A stretch of DNA of 64,000 nucleotides, taken from NCBI RefSeq assembly GCF_027923225.1, contig NZ_BSDI01000057.1, positions 8,181-72,180 of the forward strand. Direction: 5' to 3'. Of the stretch, positions 8,076-16,424 are shown piece by piece. How positions within the stretch are numbered: position 1 is the stretch's first letter; each line of letters begins with the position of its first letter. Source of the DNA: Phytohabitans aurantiacus (GTDB taxonomy: Bacteria > Actinomycetota > Actinomycetes > Mycobacteriales > Micromonosporaceae). The position numbers and the translations under genes are program-made. The notes beneath the pieces are model-generated. The model saw nothing but the letters and a program-made list of their open reading frames with translations. It did not search any database and was not told where the DNA came from.

Positions 8076-9011
8076 ATGCGACTCGATCCCCGCCGGCTGG
8101 CCGTGCTGCGCGCGGTCGCCGACGCCGGCAGCGTCCTCGGCGCGGCCGCCGCCCTGCACCTCACGCCGTCGGCGGTATCGCAACACGTCGCCCGCCTGGA
8201 AGCGGAGGCCGGCGTGACGCTGCTGGACCGCTCCCGCCTCGGCGGCCGGCGGGCCGCCGGCCTCACCCCCGCCGGGAAGTTGCTGGCCCGGCACGCCGGC
8301 CGGCTCGCGGGCGTGCTCGCCGAGGCCGAACGCGACCTGGCGGCCCTCACCGGGCAGGTGGCCGGCACGGTCCGGGTCGGCGCCTTCCCCACGACCATCC
8401 GGCACCTCGTCGCGCCGGCCGCGATCGCCGCCGGCCCGCACGTGCGGGTGCGCGTCCAGCAGATCGAGTCCGAACCGGGCCTCGCCGCTCTCCGCGCCGG
8501 CGCCCTCGACCTGCTCATCGTCGACCGGGACGCCGCCGACCCCGCACCGCAGCGGCCGGGCCTCGCGGCGTCGCCGCTGCTGCTCGACCCGTACCAGCTC
8601 GCCGTGCCCGCCGCCTGGGGCGCGGTCGACAGCGTCGAGGCCCTGCTCGGCCGGCCCTGGGTCGACGGCCCGCCGGGATCGGTCGCGCGCCGCTCGCTCG
8701 ACCGCATCGCCGGCCAGCACGGTGCCGCGCTGGAGCGCGCCCACGAATGCCTGGAGTATCCGGCCGCGCTGTCGCTGGTGGCGGCCGGGCTCGCGGTGGC
8801 GGTCGTGCCGGCGCTCGCGCTGCCCGACCCACCAGATTCCCGGGTACGCCTGCTGCCAGCCGCCGTCCTCGGTGCCCGCCGCCTGGACCTCGTCCACCGC
8901 GCGGGCCGGCACGAGCCCTCGCCCGCGGCGCGGCTGGTCGCCGGCGAGATTCGGGCTGCCGCACTTGATCTGGAACCGGACCGGCCGGGCCACCGTCCAA
9001 GCCGGACATGA
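8076..9011 (+). CDS. LysR family transcriptional regulator
   Basis: A 311-residue regulator. The helix-turn-helix covers residues 1-60 (LAVLRAVADAGSVLGAAAAL, then LTPSAVSQHVARLEAEAG and LLDRS), and the effector domain begins at VAGTVRVGAFPTTIRH, with RVQQIESEPGLAALRAGALD and VAAGLAVAVVPALALP. It is divergent from the cyclase gene with 72 bp between starts, the usual arrangement for a LysR protein and its target. An AGAATTTCTTC stretch in the gap is AT-rich enough to be part of the control region, but I see no clean T-N11-A box. The stop overlaps the start of the next gene by 4 bp. Confidence 0.88.
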   Translation: MRLDPRRLAVLRAVADAGSVLGAAAALHLTPSAVSQHVARLEAEAGVTLLDRSRLGGRRAAGLTPAGKLLARHAGRLAGVLAEAERDLAALTGQVAGTVRVGAFPTTIRHLVAPAAIAAGPHVRVRVQQIESEPGLAALRAGALDLLIVDRDAADPAPQRPGLAASPLLLDPYQLAVPAAWGAVDSVEALLGRPWVDGPPGSVARRSLDRIAGQHGAALERAHECLEYPAALSLVAAGLAVAVVPALALPDPPDSRVRLLPAAVLGARRLDLVHRAGRHEPSPAARLVAGEIRAAALDLEPDRPGHRPSRT

Positions 9012-10117
9012 AGAAGGGGCTCGCTCTGCTCGCCGTCCTCGCCGCCACCGCGTGTGGCGCCACCGACCCCAGCCCCGGTGGTGGCGGCGCGCCCGGCGAG
9101 GGCTGGCGGGAGCTGGCCGGCTCCCCGCTCAGCCCCCGGCACGCCGCCCTCGGCCTGTGGACCGGCACGGAGGCGCTGATCGTCGGCGGCGCCGACGACG
9201 CGATCTGCCCACCCAACGCCGACTGCGCCGCCGACCCGACCCCGCTGGCCGACGGTGCCGCCCTCGACCCGGCCACCGGCAAGTGGCGGCGGATCGCCGA
9301 CGCGCCCGTGCCGTTCTCGTGGGGGCAGGGCGTGGTCGTCGGCACGTCGGCGTACATCCTGCCGAGCCAGGGACGGCAGGTGCTGGAGTACCGGATCGGC
9401 GAGGACCGCTGGACGCTCGTACAGGTGCCGTTCAAGCCGGACAGCTGGTACCAGCTGCTGGCCGCCGGCGGCCGCCTCGTCGCGTACTCGGGCAGCGACG
9501 AGACCGTGGAGTCGCCCGACTACGTCCTCGACGCCGCGACCGGGGCGTGGCGCGAGCTGCCCGCCGACCCGCAGGGCCGCTCCTACGACCGCACCATGGC
9601 GTGGACCGGCCGGGAGCTGGTGCTGTTCGACAAGAAGCTGGTGCCCAACCCGGGCCAGAACGAGCCGTCGCTGACCCGGGCCGCCGCCCTGGACCTCGCC
9701 ACGGGTACCTGGCGACTTTTGCCCAACTCGCAGATCCTGTACACCGCGCCGTGGCTGCTCTCGGACGGGAAGCTGGTCAACCCGACGCTCGGCGACGCCG
9801 ACGGTGGCGAGGTCGGCAACTGGGGCCGCGCCTACCCCAACGGCGGCATCCTGGACCCGGCCACCGGCCAGTGGGCGGCGCTGCCCGAGCGACCCGGTGG
9901 CGGCGAGACCTCGGGCGCCCGCTCCGCCACGTCGGCCATCTTCACCGGACTGCGGGGATCGGTCCTCGACACCACGACGGGTACCTGGGAGCCCCTCCCC
10001 ACATTGCCGGGCGGCCGCCGCTCCGGCGCCACGTACGTCGCCGCCGGCCGGGACTTCCTGGTCTTCGGCGGCGGCTGGGGCGAGGATCTCCGCAACGACA
10101 CCTGGCTGTGGCCCTAG
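9008..10117 (+). CDS. Kelch-like beta-propeller lipoprotein
   Basis: A 369-residue protein with a short signal and a Cys at residue 16 (LAVLAATACGA) suited to lipidation. It is followed by repeated kelch-type blades: GTEALIVGGADD, GAALDPATGKWRRIADAPVP, DYVLDAATGAWRELP, GRELVLFDKK, AALDLATGTWRLLP, GGILDPATGQWAALPERPGG and GSVLDTTTGTWEPLPTLPGG, ending in YVAAGRDFLVFGGGWGEDLR and a Trp-rich tail. The repeated D-x-A/T-T-G-x-W turns mark each blade. It is probably a cell-surface binding protein. It overlaps the LysR stop by 4 bp, so it is translationally coupled, although a functional link is not obvious. Confidence 0.8.
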   Translation: MKKGLALLAVLAATACGATDPSPGGGGAPGEGWRELAGSPLSPRHAALGLWTGTEALIVGGADDAICPPNADCAADPTPLADGAALDPATGKWRRIADAPVPFSWGQGVVVGTSAYILPSQGRQVLEYRIGEDRWTLVQVPFKPDSWYQLLAAGGRLVAYSGSDETVESPDYVLDAATGAWRELPADPQGRSYDRTMAWTGRELVLFDKKLVPNPGQNEPSLTRAAALDLATGTWRLLPNSQILYTAPWLLSDGKLVNPTLGDADGGEVGNWGRAYPNGGILDPATGQWAALPERPGGGETSGARSATSAIFTGLRGSVLDTTTGTWEPLPTLPGGRRSGATYVAAGRDFLVFGGGWGEDLRNDTWLWP

Positions 10118-10137
10118 CCCCCTCCCTCACCCTTGGT

Positions 10138-10180
10138 GATCAGGGCGTCCCTCAAGTCGTTAGGGCAACTTGAGGGATGA
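10138..10180 (+). terminator. Hairpin, degenerate copy of repeat family C
   Basis: GATCAGGGCGTCCCTCAAGTCG is followed by a short loop and ACTTGAGGGATGAACG. The CCCTCAAGT/ACTTGAGGG arms form a 9-bp stem (10149-10157 with 10168-10176). It lies 20 bp after the kelch-like gene and probably ends its transcription. The sequence is nearly identical to the longer hairpin at 19778-19827. Confidence 0.6.
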
Positions 10181-10361
10181 ACGGTCCGAGTCGCGGCGCG
10201 ACGCTTGCCCACGGCGATGTATGCGACTCGGACTGTTCACAGCCCTGATCACGAGTGCGCGGCGTCTCTATGTGCACGATCCTCCGGCGTCGTACGGTTA
10301 GCGGGTGCGACCCGACACGGGTGTCAGGGTCGCCCGTCCGCTCGTGAGGGATGGGGCCCTG

Positions 10362-11786
10362 ATGACGAGTACCGGAAACATTGCTGTCCCTGACCCGCTT
10401 CGCTGGCCCGACGTGGCCGCCGTGCCACACTCGCCGTTCCGCGCGGCCGTCGCCGCCCGCCTCCTGCGCCGCCTGGCCGAACGCGTACCGATCCGTCTTG
10501 TCGGCGGCGGCGACGCCGCGGGGCCGCCCGGCGCCCCTGAGCTGCGCCTACACCGGCCCGCCGCGGTCTACCACCGGCTCGGCGCCCGGGGGCTGATCGG
10601 CTTCGGCGAGGGGTACCAGGCCGGCGACTGGGACACCGACGACCTCGCCGGGCTGCTCACCGCCATCGCGGCCGCCCTGCGCGACGCCCGGCTCGGTGCG
10701 CTGCGGCACCTGCGCCGCCTGCGGCACCTGCCGCTGACGCGGGCACTGTTCCGGGCCCGGCTGCCGCGCGCCGAGGAAAACACCGTCGACGGGGCGCGGC
10801 GCAACATCCATCACCACTACGACCTGTCGAACGACATGTTCGCGCTGTTCCTGGACGAGTCGATGACGTACTCGTCGGCGCTGTTCCCCGCCGACCGGCC
10901 GGTGAGGCCGACCGCAGATGGCGGCGTGGCGGTCGCTCTGACGCCCGGCGAACTCGCGGTCGCTCCGGCGCCGGGCGATCTGGCCGTGGCTGCGGCGCCC
11001 GGCGATCTCGCACTCACCGCGGCGCCCGGCGAACTCGCGGTCACTGCGGCGTCCGGCGATCTTGCCGTCGCCCAGCGCAACAAGATCGACCGCCTGCTGG
11101 ACCATTCCGGCGTCGGCCCCGGCAGCCGCGTACTGGAGATCGGCACCGGCTGGGGCGAGCTCGCCATCCGCGCCGCCCGCCGAGGCGCCGCCGTCCACAC
11201 CGTGACCATCTCCGTGGAGCAGCGCGACCTCGCGGCCCGCCGGGTCGCCGAAGCCGGCGTCAACGACCGCGTCACCATCGAACTACGCGACTACCGCCAC
11301 ATCGAGCCCGCGGACCCCGACGGCTACGACGCGATCGTCAGCGTCGAGATGATCGAGGCGGTCGGCGAGCGGTACTGGCCGGCCTACTTCAGCACCCTCG
11401 ACCGTCTACTCGCACCCGGCGGCCGCGTCGGTCTGCAGGCGATCCTGGTCCCCCACGACCGTCTCCGCGCCGCCCGCCGCACGTACACGTGGATCCAGAA
11501 GTACATCTTCCCCGGCGGGGTGATCCTGTCGACCGAAGCGATCGAGCAGCTCGTGGCCGGGCACACCCGGTTGCGCGTCCGCGACTCGCACGTGTTCGGC
11601 ACGCACTACGCGGCGACGCTGCGCCTGTGGAGGGAACGCTTCACGGCGAACGCGGCGGCGGTGGCGGCGCTCGGCTTCGACCAGACGTTCCGCCGCACCT
11701 GGGAGTACTACCTGGCATCCTGCGAGGCCGGCTTCACCACCGGCCACCTCGACGTAGGCCAATTCATCCTCGAACCCCGCCCCTAA
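10362..11786 (+). CDS. Cyclopropane-fatty-acyl-phospholipid synthase family methyltransferase
   Basis: An SAM-dependent methyltransferase of the CFA synthase family, 474 residues from the chosen ATG. Visible landmarks are LIGFGEGYQAGDWDTDDL, ARRNIHHHYDLSNDMFALFL, DESMTYSSALF, AQRNKIDRLLDHSG, the SAM loop VLEIGTGWGELAIRAARRG, VSVEMIEAVGERYWPAYF, KYIFPGGVILS and the C-terminal DVGQFILEPRP. Between YSSALF and AQRNK sits a five-fold 9-residue repeat not usual in the family. The product should modify unsaturated acyl chains of membrane lipids. The frame opens at a GTG at 10305, which a TACGGT at 10293 could serve as a leaderless start; I prefer the ATG because GAGGG precedes it. Confidence 0.85.
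   Translation: MTSTGNIAVPDPLRWPDVAAVPHSPFRAAVAARLLRRLAERVPIRLVGGGDAAGPPGAPELRLHRPAAVYHRLGARGLIGFGEGYQAGDWDTDDLAGLLTAIAAALRDARLGALRHLRRLRHLPLTRALFRARLPRAEENTVDGARRNIHHHYDLSNDMFALFLDESMTYSSALFPADRPVRPTADGGVAVALTPGELAVAPAPGDLAVAAAPGDLALTAAPGELAVTAASGDLAVAQRNKIDRLLDHSGVGPGSRVLEIGTGWGELAIRAARRGAAVHTVTISVEQRDLAARRVAEAGVNDRVTIELRDYRHIEPADPDGYDAIVSVEMIEAVGERYWPAYFSTLDRLLAPGGRVGLQAILVPHDRLRAARRTYTWIQKYIFPGGVILSTEAIEQLVAGHTRLRVRDSHVFGTHYAATLRLWRERFTANAAAVAALGFDQTFRRTWEYYLASCEAGFTTGHLDVGQFILEPRP
10932..11066 (+). repeat. In-frame 27-bp minisatellite inside the CFA-type gene
   Basis: Five imperfect copies of a 27-bp unit encode VALTPGELA, VAPAPGDLA, VAAAPGDLA, LTAAPGELA and VTAASGDLA, immediately before the conserved AQRNKIDRLL helix. 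The last unit plus VAQ resembles the native DLAxAQ junction of the family, so the array looks like an expansion of that codon stretch by slippage. It adds about 45 residues in a surface loop between the first conserved block and the SAM-binding domain. Confidence 0.85.
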
Positions 11787-11914
11787 CTCCCTCCGACCCA
11801 TTTCCTCCACCCGCCCACCACGCGCCGCCCGCACCGTCCGCGCGCGTCCGCGCCTACCGAGCGCCGTCCGCGCCCACCGCGCGACCGCGGGCGTCCGCGC
11901 GCCCTCTGCCCGCC

Positions 11915-11990
11915 GATCAAGGGCGAATGCACGTGGTTGGATCTCTTTTCCGCGTGCGTTTGCCCTTGATCGACACGAATATCCTTGATC
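11915..11990 (+). repeat. Dispersed repeat family A, locus 2a
   Basis: GATCAAGGGCGAATGCACG, GTTGGATCTCTTTTCCG, then a matching CGTGCGTTTGCCCTTGATC arm and a second CCTTGATCGG at the right end. The arms differ at two positions, so the stem is imperfect. It lies in the 1-kb gap between convergent genes ending at 11786 and 12789, which also holds a long hairpin and locus 2b; no gene is seen in that gap. Confidence 0.78.
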
Positions 11991-12286
11991 GGCCCATGGC
12001 GGCCGGTGCGGTGTGCGACAGCGGACGTGGGCGCGGGCGCGGCGGCCGACGTCGTCGGGGGGTTGCGCTTAGGCATCGGCATGATGCCCGGCGGGCCGGT
12101 GCGTCCGGCGCGGTCGGCCCGGACGGCGGTCGGCCCGGCCAGGCATGCGCAGGCGCGGTCGGCGCGATGCCGCATTATCGCGGAAGTTGCGGCATCCAGA
12201 GCCGCCGGAGGCAGCAAGTTCAGCGATGTCGTCCCAACGTCGCCGCGCGCGACGCTGGCGCACGATTCGGGCGCGTGGCCCGACCG

Positions 12287-12371
12287 CCGCTTGGTGGGGT
12301 GGGCTGGAATCTTGCGCCCGGCTATGTCGGATACATCCGGGCGCAAGATCCCAGTACGCCCCACCAAGCGG
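12287..12371. repeat. 85-nt two-tier inverted repeat
   Basis: Outer arms CCGCTTGGTGGGG (12287-12299) and CCCCACCAAGCGG (12359-12371) are perfect complements. Inside them CTGG pairs with CCAG, and the inner arms ATCTTGCGCCCGG (12309-12321) and CCGGGCGCAAGAT (12337-12349) are also perfect, leaving a 15-nt loop. No open frame explains it. It could be a structured RNA, a protein-binding cruciform or a non-autonomous element. Confidence 0.7.
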
Positions 12372-12478
12372 GGCGCTTCCCACAACGCCGAGCCCGCGAC
12401 CGGTCCGGCCAACGCTGTGGCACTCAAGGCCGCCCCACCCCTGGCCATACGCCTCCCACCTCGCCGGACCGACACGTC

Positions 12479-12646
12479 GATCAAGGACATTCGCGTCGAT
12501 CAAGGGCAAAAGCACGCGGAAAGAGATCAAAGCGCGTGCGTTCGCCCTTGATCGGCGCGTCGGGCGTGGCGACACGCCGTCACGGGCTGGCCTGGGGGCG
12601 GACGTACGCGGAAGAGAGATCGAACCACGTGCATTCGGCCTTGATC
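12479..12646 (-). repeat. Dispersed repeat family A, locus 2b (inverted)
   Basis: Read on the minus strand this has the same order as the other loci: GATCAAGGCCGAATGCACG, then a GGCGTGTCGCCACGCC-type palindrome, then a second unit closed by CCTTGATC, and a final CCTTGATC at the left end. It faces locus 2a across the gap. The remainder up to 12788 is GC-rich sequence with no gene. Confidence 0.75.
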
Positions 12647-12788
12647 GGCGGGAGGCACGCGGGGCACGCGGGGCGTGCAGACACGCTGGCACGGGCGGGC
12701 GGCGGCGCCGAGGGAGAGGACGGGCGCGGGCTGGGTTGCCCTCCTGGCACGCACGGCCAGGGGTTCTTGATCGGCGGGCGGCGGGCGG

Positions 12789-13436
12789 TTAGAGGAGGGT
12801 GGCTATGGCTTCGGGTACTGGGGTGTCGCCTGCGGTCAGCTCGACGATGAGCCGGCGCAGGGTGGGCTCGTGCAGCGCGGCGGCGATGAACGCGGCCACG
12901 TCGTCGCGGGGCACGGTGCCGTACTCGACGGCGAGGCCCGCGGTCACCCGGCCGGTGCCGGGCTGGTCGAGCAGGGTGCCCGGCCGGACGATGATCCAGT
13001 CCAGGTCGGTGCGGGTCAGGTAGACGTCGGCGGTCTTCTTGACGCGCATGTAGTGCTCGAAGCCTTCGCTGGTGTCACGATCGCGCCCCGCCTCCGGGAA
13101 CACCGACACCAGCAAGAATCGTGTCACGCCCGCCTGGGCCGCAGCCATGGCGGCCTTCTCCAGCCCGCGCCCGTCGATAGCGGTGGTCTTGTCGATGCCG
13201 GTGCCGTGGGCGCCGGCCGAAAATACCACCGCGTCGTGGCCGGCCATCCTGCCTGCCAGCTCGTCGACTGAGTCGGCGATCAGGTCGCCAGTGACCGGCG
13301 TGGCGCCGGTGGCCAGTACAGCATCGGCCTGCGCCGGATCGCGATGGATGCCGGTCACGTCGTCGCCGCGGGCGGTGAGCTGCCCGGCGAGCCGGCGCCC
13401 GACGCCGCCGGCGGCGCCTATCAGGAACACTCGCAT
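12789..13436 (-). CDS. NAD(P)-binding SDR-type oxidoreductase (NmrA/epimerase-like)
   Basis: A 215-residue single-domain Rossmann protein: MRVFLIGAAGGVGRRLAGQL with the GxxGGxG dinucleotide loop, GIHRDPAQAD, a GDL turn (TPVTGDLIADS), VVFSAGAHGTG, FLLVSVFPEAG and DWIIVRPGTLLDQPG. It is shorter than classical epimerases and lacks a clear YxxxK, like the atypical SDR a5/NmrA-like group. The start ATG lies 3 bp past the VOC gene stop, so the two form an operon. Substrate unknown; a role in quinone or aldehyde metabolism is possible. Confidence 0.82.
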   Translation of the reverse strand: MRVFLIGAAGGVGRRLAGQLTARGDDVTGIHRDPAQADAVLATGATPVTGDLIADSVDELAGRMAGHDAVVFSAGAHGTGIDKTTAIDGRGLEKAAMAAAQAGVTRFLLVSVFPEAGRDRDTSEGFEHYMRVKKTADVYLTRTDLDWIIVRPGTLLDQPGTGRVTAGLAVEYGTVPRDDVAAFIAAALHEPTLRRLIVELTAGDTPVPEAIATLL

Positions 13437-13438
13437 CG

Positions 13439-13870
13439 TCACGCCGCGAAGACCTGGGAGTCGTCGGCGAACGCCTTGAACTCGAGGGCGTTGCCGGCCG
13501 GGTCGAGCAGGAACATCGTCCACTGCTCGCCGGTCTGCCCCTCGAAGCGCACGTATGGCTCGATGACGAACGCGGTGCCGGCCGCGCGCAGCCGCTCGGC
13601 GAGCTCGTGGAAGCGGGGCACCGTCAGGATCAGGCCGAAGTGTGGCACCGGCACGTCGTGGCCGTCGACCGGGTTGTGGATCCGCTCGGCGCGCGCCGGG
13701 GCGAGGTGCGTGACGAACTGGTGGCCGTGCAGGCTCCAGTCGATCCAGGTGTCGGCGCTGCGGCCCTGCTCCAGGCCGAGCACCTCGCCGTAGAAGTGGC
13801 GCGCCGCGGCCAGGTCGTCGACCGGCATCGCCAGGTGGAACCGCGGTATCGGGGAGTCGAGGACGCTCAT
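13439..13870 (-). CDS. VOC family protein (glyoxalase/bleomycin-resistance fold)
   Basis: A 143-residue protein with two beta-alpha-beta-beta-beta halves: FHLAMPVDDLAAARHFYGEV and LGLEQGRSADTWIDWSLHGH in the first, VPHFGLILTVPRFHELAERL and EQWTMFLLDPAGNALEFKAF in the second. The His in FHLAMPV, the His in PHFGL and the Glu in LEFK sit where VOC enzymes bind metal. It could act as a dioxygenase, a lyase or a binding protein. It is the first gene of a two-gene operon with the SDR, divergent from the GntR gene. Confidence 0.85.
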   Translation of the reverse strand: MSVLDSPIPRFHLAMPVDDLAAARHFYGEVLGLEQGRSADTWIDWSLHGHQFVTHLAPARAERIHNPVDGHDVPVPHFGLILTVPRFHELAERLRAAGTAFVIEPYVRFEGQTGEQWTMFLLDPAGNALEFKAFADDSQVFAA

Positions 13871-13892
13871 GTCCTGATGTTAACATTCGGAC
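13871..13892. promoter_or_regulatory. Palindromic operator filling the VOC/GntR intergenic gap
   Basis: The 22 bp between the two divergent start codons read GTCC-TG-ATGTTAACAT-TC-GGAC, an interrupted palindrome with a perfect 10-bp core and complementary outer GTCC/GGAC arms. A TGT..ACA core suits a GntR/FadR-type dimer, so the regulator encoded to the right is the likely ligand. Promoters must lie within the opposite coding regions or one start must be further downstream. Confidence 0.6.
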
Positions 13893-14558
13893 ATGACCGA
13901 CGAGCGCAGGATCGCTCCGGCCCGCCGCCGCGGACTGGCCGACGAGGTCGCCGACCGCATCCGGGAGGCGATCTTCGCTGGCGTCTACGCCCCCGGTGCG
14001 CAGCTGCGCGAGGTGGAGCTGTCGGGCGCGCTCGACGTCAGCCGCGGGCCGGTGCGCGAGGCGCTGCTGCGGCTCGAAGTCGAGGGCCTGGTCCGCAGCG
14101 CCTGGCACCGCGGCGCCACGGTCACGGCGTTGTCCGACCGCGACGTGACCGAGCTTGACAGCCTGCGCGGCGCGCTCGAACACCTCGCCGTCCAGCAGGT
14201 GGTCACGGGCGCGTCCGACGACGACATCGCGTCCATCGAACGAGCCGCCGACCGCATGGCGCGCGCCGAGGACGAGCATGACATGGTCCGGCGCGACATC
14301 GAATTCCATGACTCGGTGTACGCCGCCGCCCGCCACCGCCGCCTGGAGGAAGCCTGGCAGGCGATCCGCTCGCAGGTACACCTGTTTCTGCTGACCCGGA
14401 TCGGCCGCGACAGCCGTGACTACCTCTCACACGTCGCCGACGAGCACCGCGACCTCGTCGCCGCCCTGCGTGCCCGCGACGCCGACCGCGCCCTGGTGCT
14501 GTTCGCCGCTCATCGGCGGCACGCTTTCGACGTTCTCATCGGCGGTGCCGGCCAGTAG
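13893..14558 (+). CDS. GntR family transcriptional regulator (FadR subfamily, FCD domain)
   Basis: A 221-residue regulator. The winged helix covers residues 1-75 (LADEVADRIREAIFAGVYAP, LREVELSGALDVSRGPVREA, RLEVEGLV) and an FCD ligand domain follows, with ELDSLRGALEHLAVQQV, RDIEFHDSVYAAARHRRLEE and HVADEHRDLVAALRARDADR. The FCD metal-ligand pattern D...H...H is present. It probably represses the divergent VOC-SDR operon and its own operon, with the Gfo/Idh/MocA gene 9 bp downstream. Confidence 0.88.
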   Translation: MTDERRIAPARRRGLADEVADRIREAIFAGVYAPGAQLREVELSGALDVSRGPVREALLRLEVEGLVRSAWHRGATVTALSDRDVTELDSLRGALEHLAVQQVVTGASDDDIASIERAADRMARAEDEHDMVRRDIEFHDSVYAAARHRRLEEAWQAIRSQVHLFLLTRIGRDSRDYLSHVADEHRDLVAALRARDADRALVLFAAHRRHAFDVLIGGAGQ

Positions 14559-14567
14559 GCTGCGGCG

Positions 14568-15548
14568 GTGAGAATCGGTGTGCTCGGCGCCGCCCGCATC
14601 GCTCCCGCCGCTCTGATGAAACCCGCCCGCGCCGTCGACGGCGTCGAGGTCGCGGCCATCGCGGCCCGCGACCGCCGCCGGGCGTCGGCTTTCGCTTCCC
14701 GGTACGGCGTGCCGGTGGTCCACGACTCGTACGCGGACGTGGTCGCCGACCCCTCGCTCGACGCCGTCTACATCCCACTGCCCAACGGTCTGCACGCACA
14801 GTGGACACTCGCCGCGATCCGGGCCGGAAAGCATGTGCTGTGCGAGAAACCGTTCACCTCCAACACCGCCCAGGCACGCGAGGTGCAGGCCGCCGCGGAG
14901 GGCAGCGGCGTGGTCGTCATGGAGGCGTTCCATTACCGGTACCATCCGGTCGCCCAACGCATGACGGACATCGTCCACAGTGGTGAGTTGGGCCGGATCG
15001 AGCGGGTGGAGACGGCGATGTGCTTTCCGCTCCCCCGGTTCTCCGACATCCGGTACGACTTCGGGCTCGCCGGCGGTGCGCTGATGGACGCCGGCTGTTA
15101 CGCCGTGCACAGCCTGCGCCTGCTCACCCCCGGCGGCGAGCCGGTGGTCACGGGCGCGCGGGCTCTCACACTCAAACGCGACGGGCGCGTCGACCGGGCG
15201 ATGACCGCACGGTTCGAGCTGCCCGGCGGCGGCACCGGCCACCTGCGTACGTCGATGTGGTCGTCCACGTTGCTGCGCATCCGCGCTGTGGCGGTCGGCG
15301 AATGTGGCCGTCTCGCTGTGACCAACTTCGCCGCACCGCACCTGTGGTCGCGATTCACGGTCACTGTGGACGGTCGGCGCCGGCGCGAAAGCACCAGTGG
15401 CGAGGCGACGTACGCCCACCAGCTGCGCGCCTTCGCCGCCGCCGTCCGCGGCGAACCCACCAACCTCACCCCGCCCGCCGACTCGGTCGCCACCATGCAC
15501 CTCATCGACGACATCTACACCGCAGCGGGTCTCCCCCTCCGCACCTGA
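14568..15548 (+). CDS. Gfo/Idh/MocA family oxidoreductase
   Basis: A 326-residue NAD(P)-dependent dehydrogenase. The N-terminal Rossmann domain begins MRIGVLGAARIAPAALMKPA; the family signature is kept at residues about 90-100 as GKHVLCEKPF, with the catalytic-region Lys. The C-terminal alpha/beta domain has EAFHYRYHPVAQRM, GALMDAGCYAVHSLRLL and FAAAVRGEPTN. These enzymes oxidise sugars, inositols or related polyols; specificity cannot be read. The start is a GTG nine bases after the GntR stop, so the two are cotranscribed. Confidence 0.87.
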   Translation: MRIGVLGAARIAPAALMKPARAVDGVEVAAIAARDRRRASAFASRYGVPVVHDSYADVVADPSLDAVYIPLPNGLHAQWTLAAIRAGKHVLCEKPFTSNTAQAREVQAAAEGSGVVVMEAFHYRYHPVAQRMTDIVHSGELGRIERVETAMCFPLPRFSDIRYDFGLAGGALMDAGCYAVHSLRLLTPGGEPVVTGARALTLKRDGRVDRAMTARFELPGGGTGHLRTSMWSSTLLRIRAVAVGECGRLAVTNFAAPHLWSRFTVTVDGRRRRESTSGEATYAHQLRAFAAAVRGEPTNLTPPADSVATMHLIDDIYTAAGLPLRT

Positions 15549-15619
15549 CCCCCCTCGGCGCACCCCTCCGGTCCCCCGCCCCGTCCGCCCTCGCCGTGCC
15601 CGCGCCCGCCCTGGCCGTC

Positions 15620-15695
15620 GATCAAGGGCGAATGCACGTGGTTGGATCGCATCTCCGCGTGCGTTTGCCCTTGATCAACGCGAGTGCCCTTGATC
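15620..15695 (+). repeat. Dispersed repeat family A, locus 3
   Basis: GATCAAGGGCGAATGCACG, GTTGGATCGCATCTCCG, then CGTGCGTTTGCCCTTGATC, followed by a second CCTTGATCGA. It lies in the 289-bp gap between convergent genes ending at 15548 and 15838. The rest of the gap holds a short GGCGAC-type tandem run (about 15705-15740) and no gene. Confidence 0.78.
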
Positions 15696-15837
15696 GACGC
15701 CCGGCGAGCGACGCCCGACGGGCGACGGGCGACGGGCGACGGTGCCCGCCCGCGCGGCGGCACTCCGTGGTAGGCCCGCCCGTGGACAGACGCCAGCCCC
15801 GAGCGTGACGGCCGCCGGCCCGTGACGGCGGACGGGG

Positions 15838-16416
15838 CTAGCGCAGAGTTGCCGCGCCGAAGGAGACGGAGAACCGCTTGCACCAGATCGAGACGCTGCC
15901 GAGCTGGTCCAGGTCGGTGCTGGCCGGGATGGCGTACGCCTGGTCGCCCTTGTTGCCCTTGAGTTTGCCGAGTTCGACCCAGTCTCCGTCGTCGAAGACG
16001 CGCCACCCGCGTACACCCTCGCGCACCGGCTGATCCGACAGCCAGACTCGCAGGTCGGGCCCGTTGGAGGTGTCCAAGTCAACCAGTTCCAGCCGGTGCG
16101 AGCCGTCGGGCTGGCGTACGACCCGGGCGGTGCCGCTGGTCTCGTGCTCGTGGCTGATGAACGCGCCCTGCCGCACCACCACCGGCCCAGACACCGTCGC
16201 CGGCGCTGCCGTCGTGGGCGCTGTCGTCGCGGGCGCGTCGGGTGTCGGCACGACCGCCAGGGTCTCGTTCACCTCCTTGTCGGTCACCAGTTTCCACGGC
16301 TGGAACCAGTACAGGCCGAGCGTGCCACCGGCCGCCAGGACGACCACGGCCACCCAGGTCAGCGGCTTGCGCAGAAGGCGTGCGATCACGCTTCCAGTAA
16401 ACCGCCCCGAGGCCAT
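15838..16416 (-). CDS. Membrane-anchored DM13-domain protein
   Basis: A 192-residue protein with one N-terminal membrane segment (LTWVAVVVLAAGGTLGLYWF, about residues 20-39), a Pro/Ala/Thr linker, then a DM13 electron-transfer-like domain: VVRQGAFISHEHETSGTARV, RLELVDLDTSNGPDLRVWLS, VELGKLKGNKGDQAYAIPAS, and VSIWCKRFSVSFGAATL with the conserved Cys near the end. DM13 domains occur on surface proteins and are thought to be redox-related. The start is the ATG at MASGRFTG. It is the last gene of a three-gene cluster with the hydrolase and DinB genes, 8 bp behind the hydrolase. Confidence 0.82.
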   Translation of the reverse strand: MASGRFTGSVIARLLRKPLTWVAVVVLAAGGTLGLYWFQPWKLVTDKEVNETLAVVPTPDAPATTAPTTAAPATVSGPVVVRQGAFISHEHETSGTARVVRQPDGSHRLELVDLDTSNGPDLRVWLSDQPVREGVRGWRVFDDGDWVELGKLKGNKGDQAYAIPASTDLDQLGSVSIWCKRFSVSFGAATLR

Positions 16417-16424
16417 CCAAATCC

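Noticed and set aside
12789..14381. A single 530-codon minus-strand gene
   Set aside because: Only the last 215 codons are protein-like (SDR); the rest is antisense to the GntR gene and out of frame with the VOC gene.
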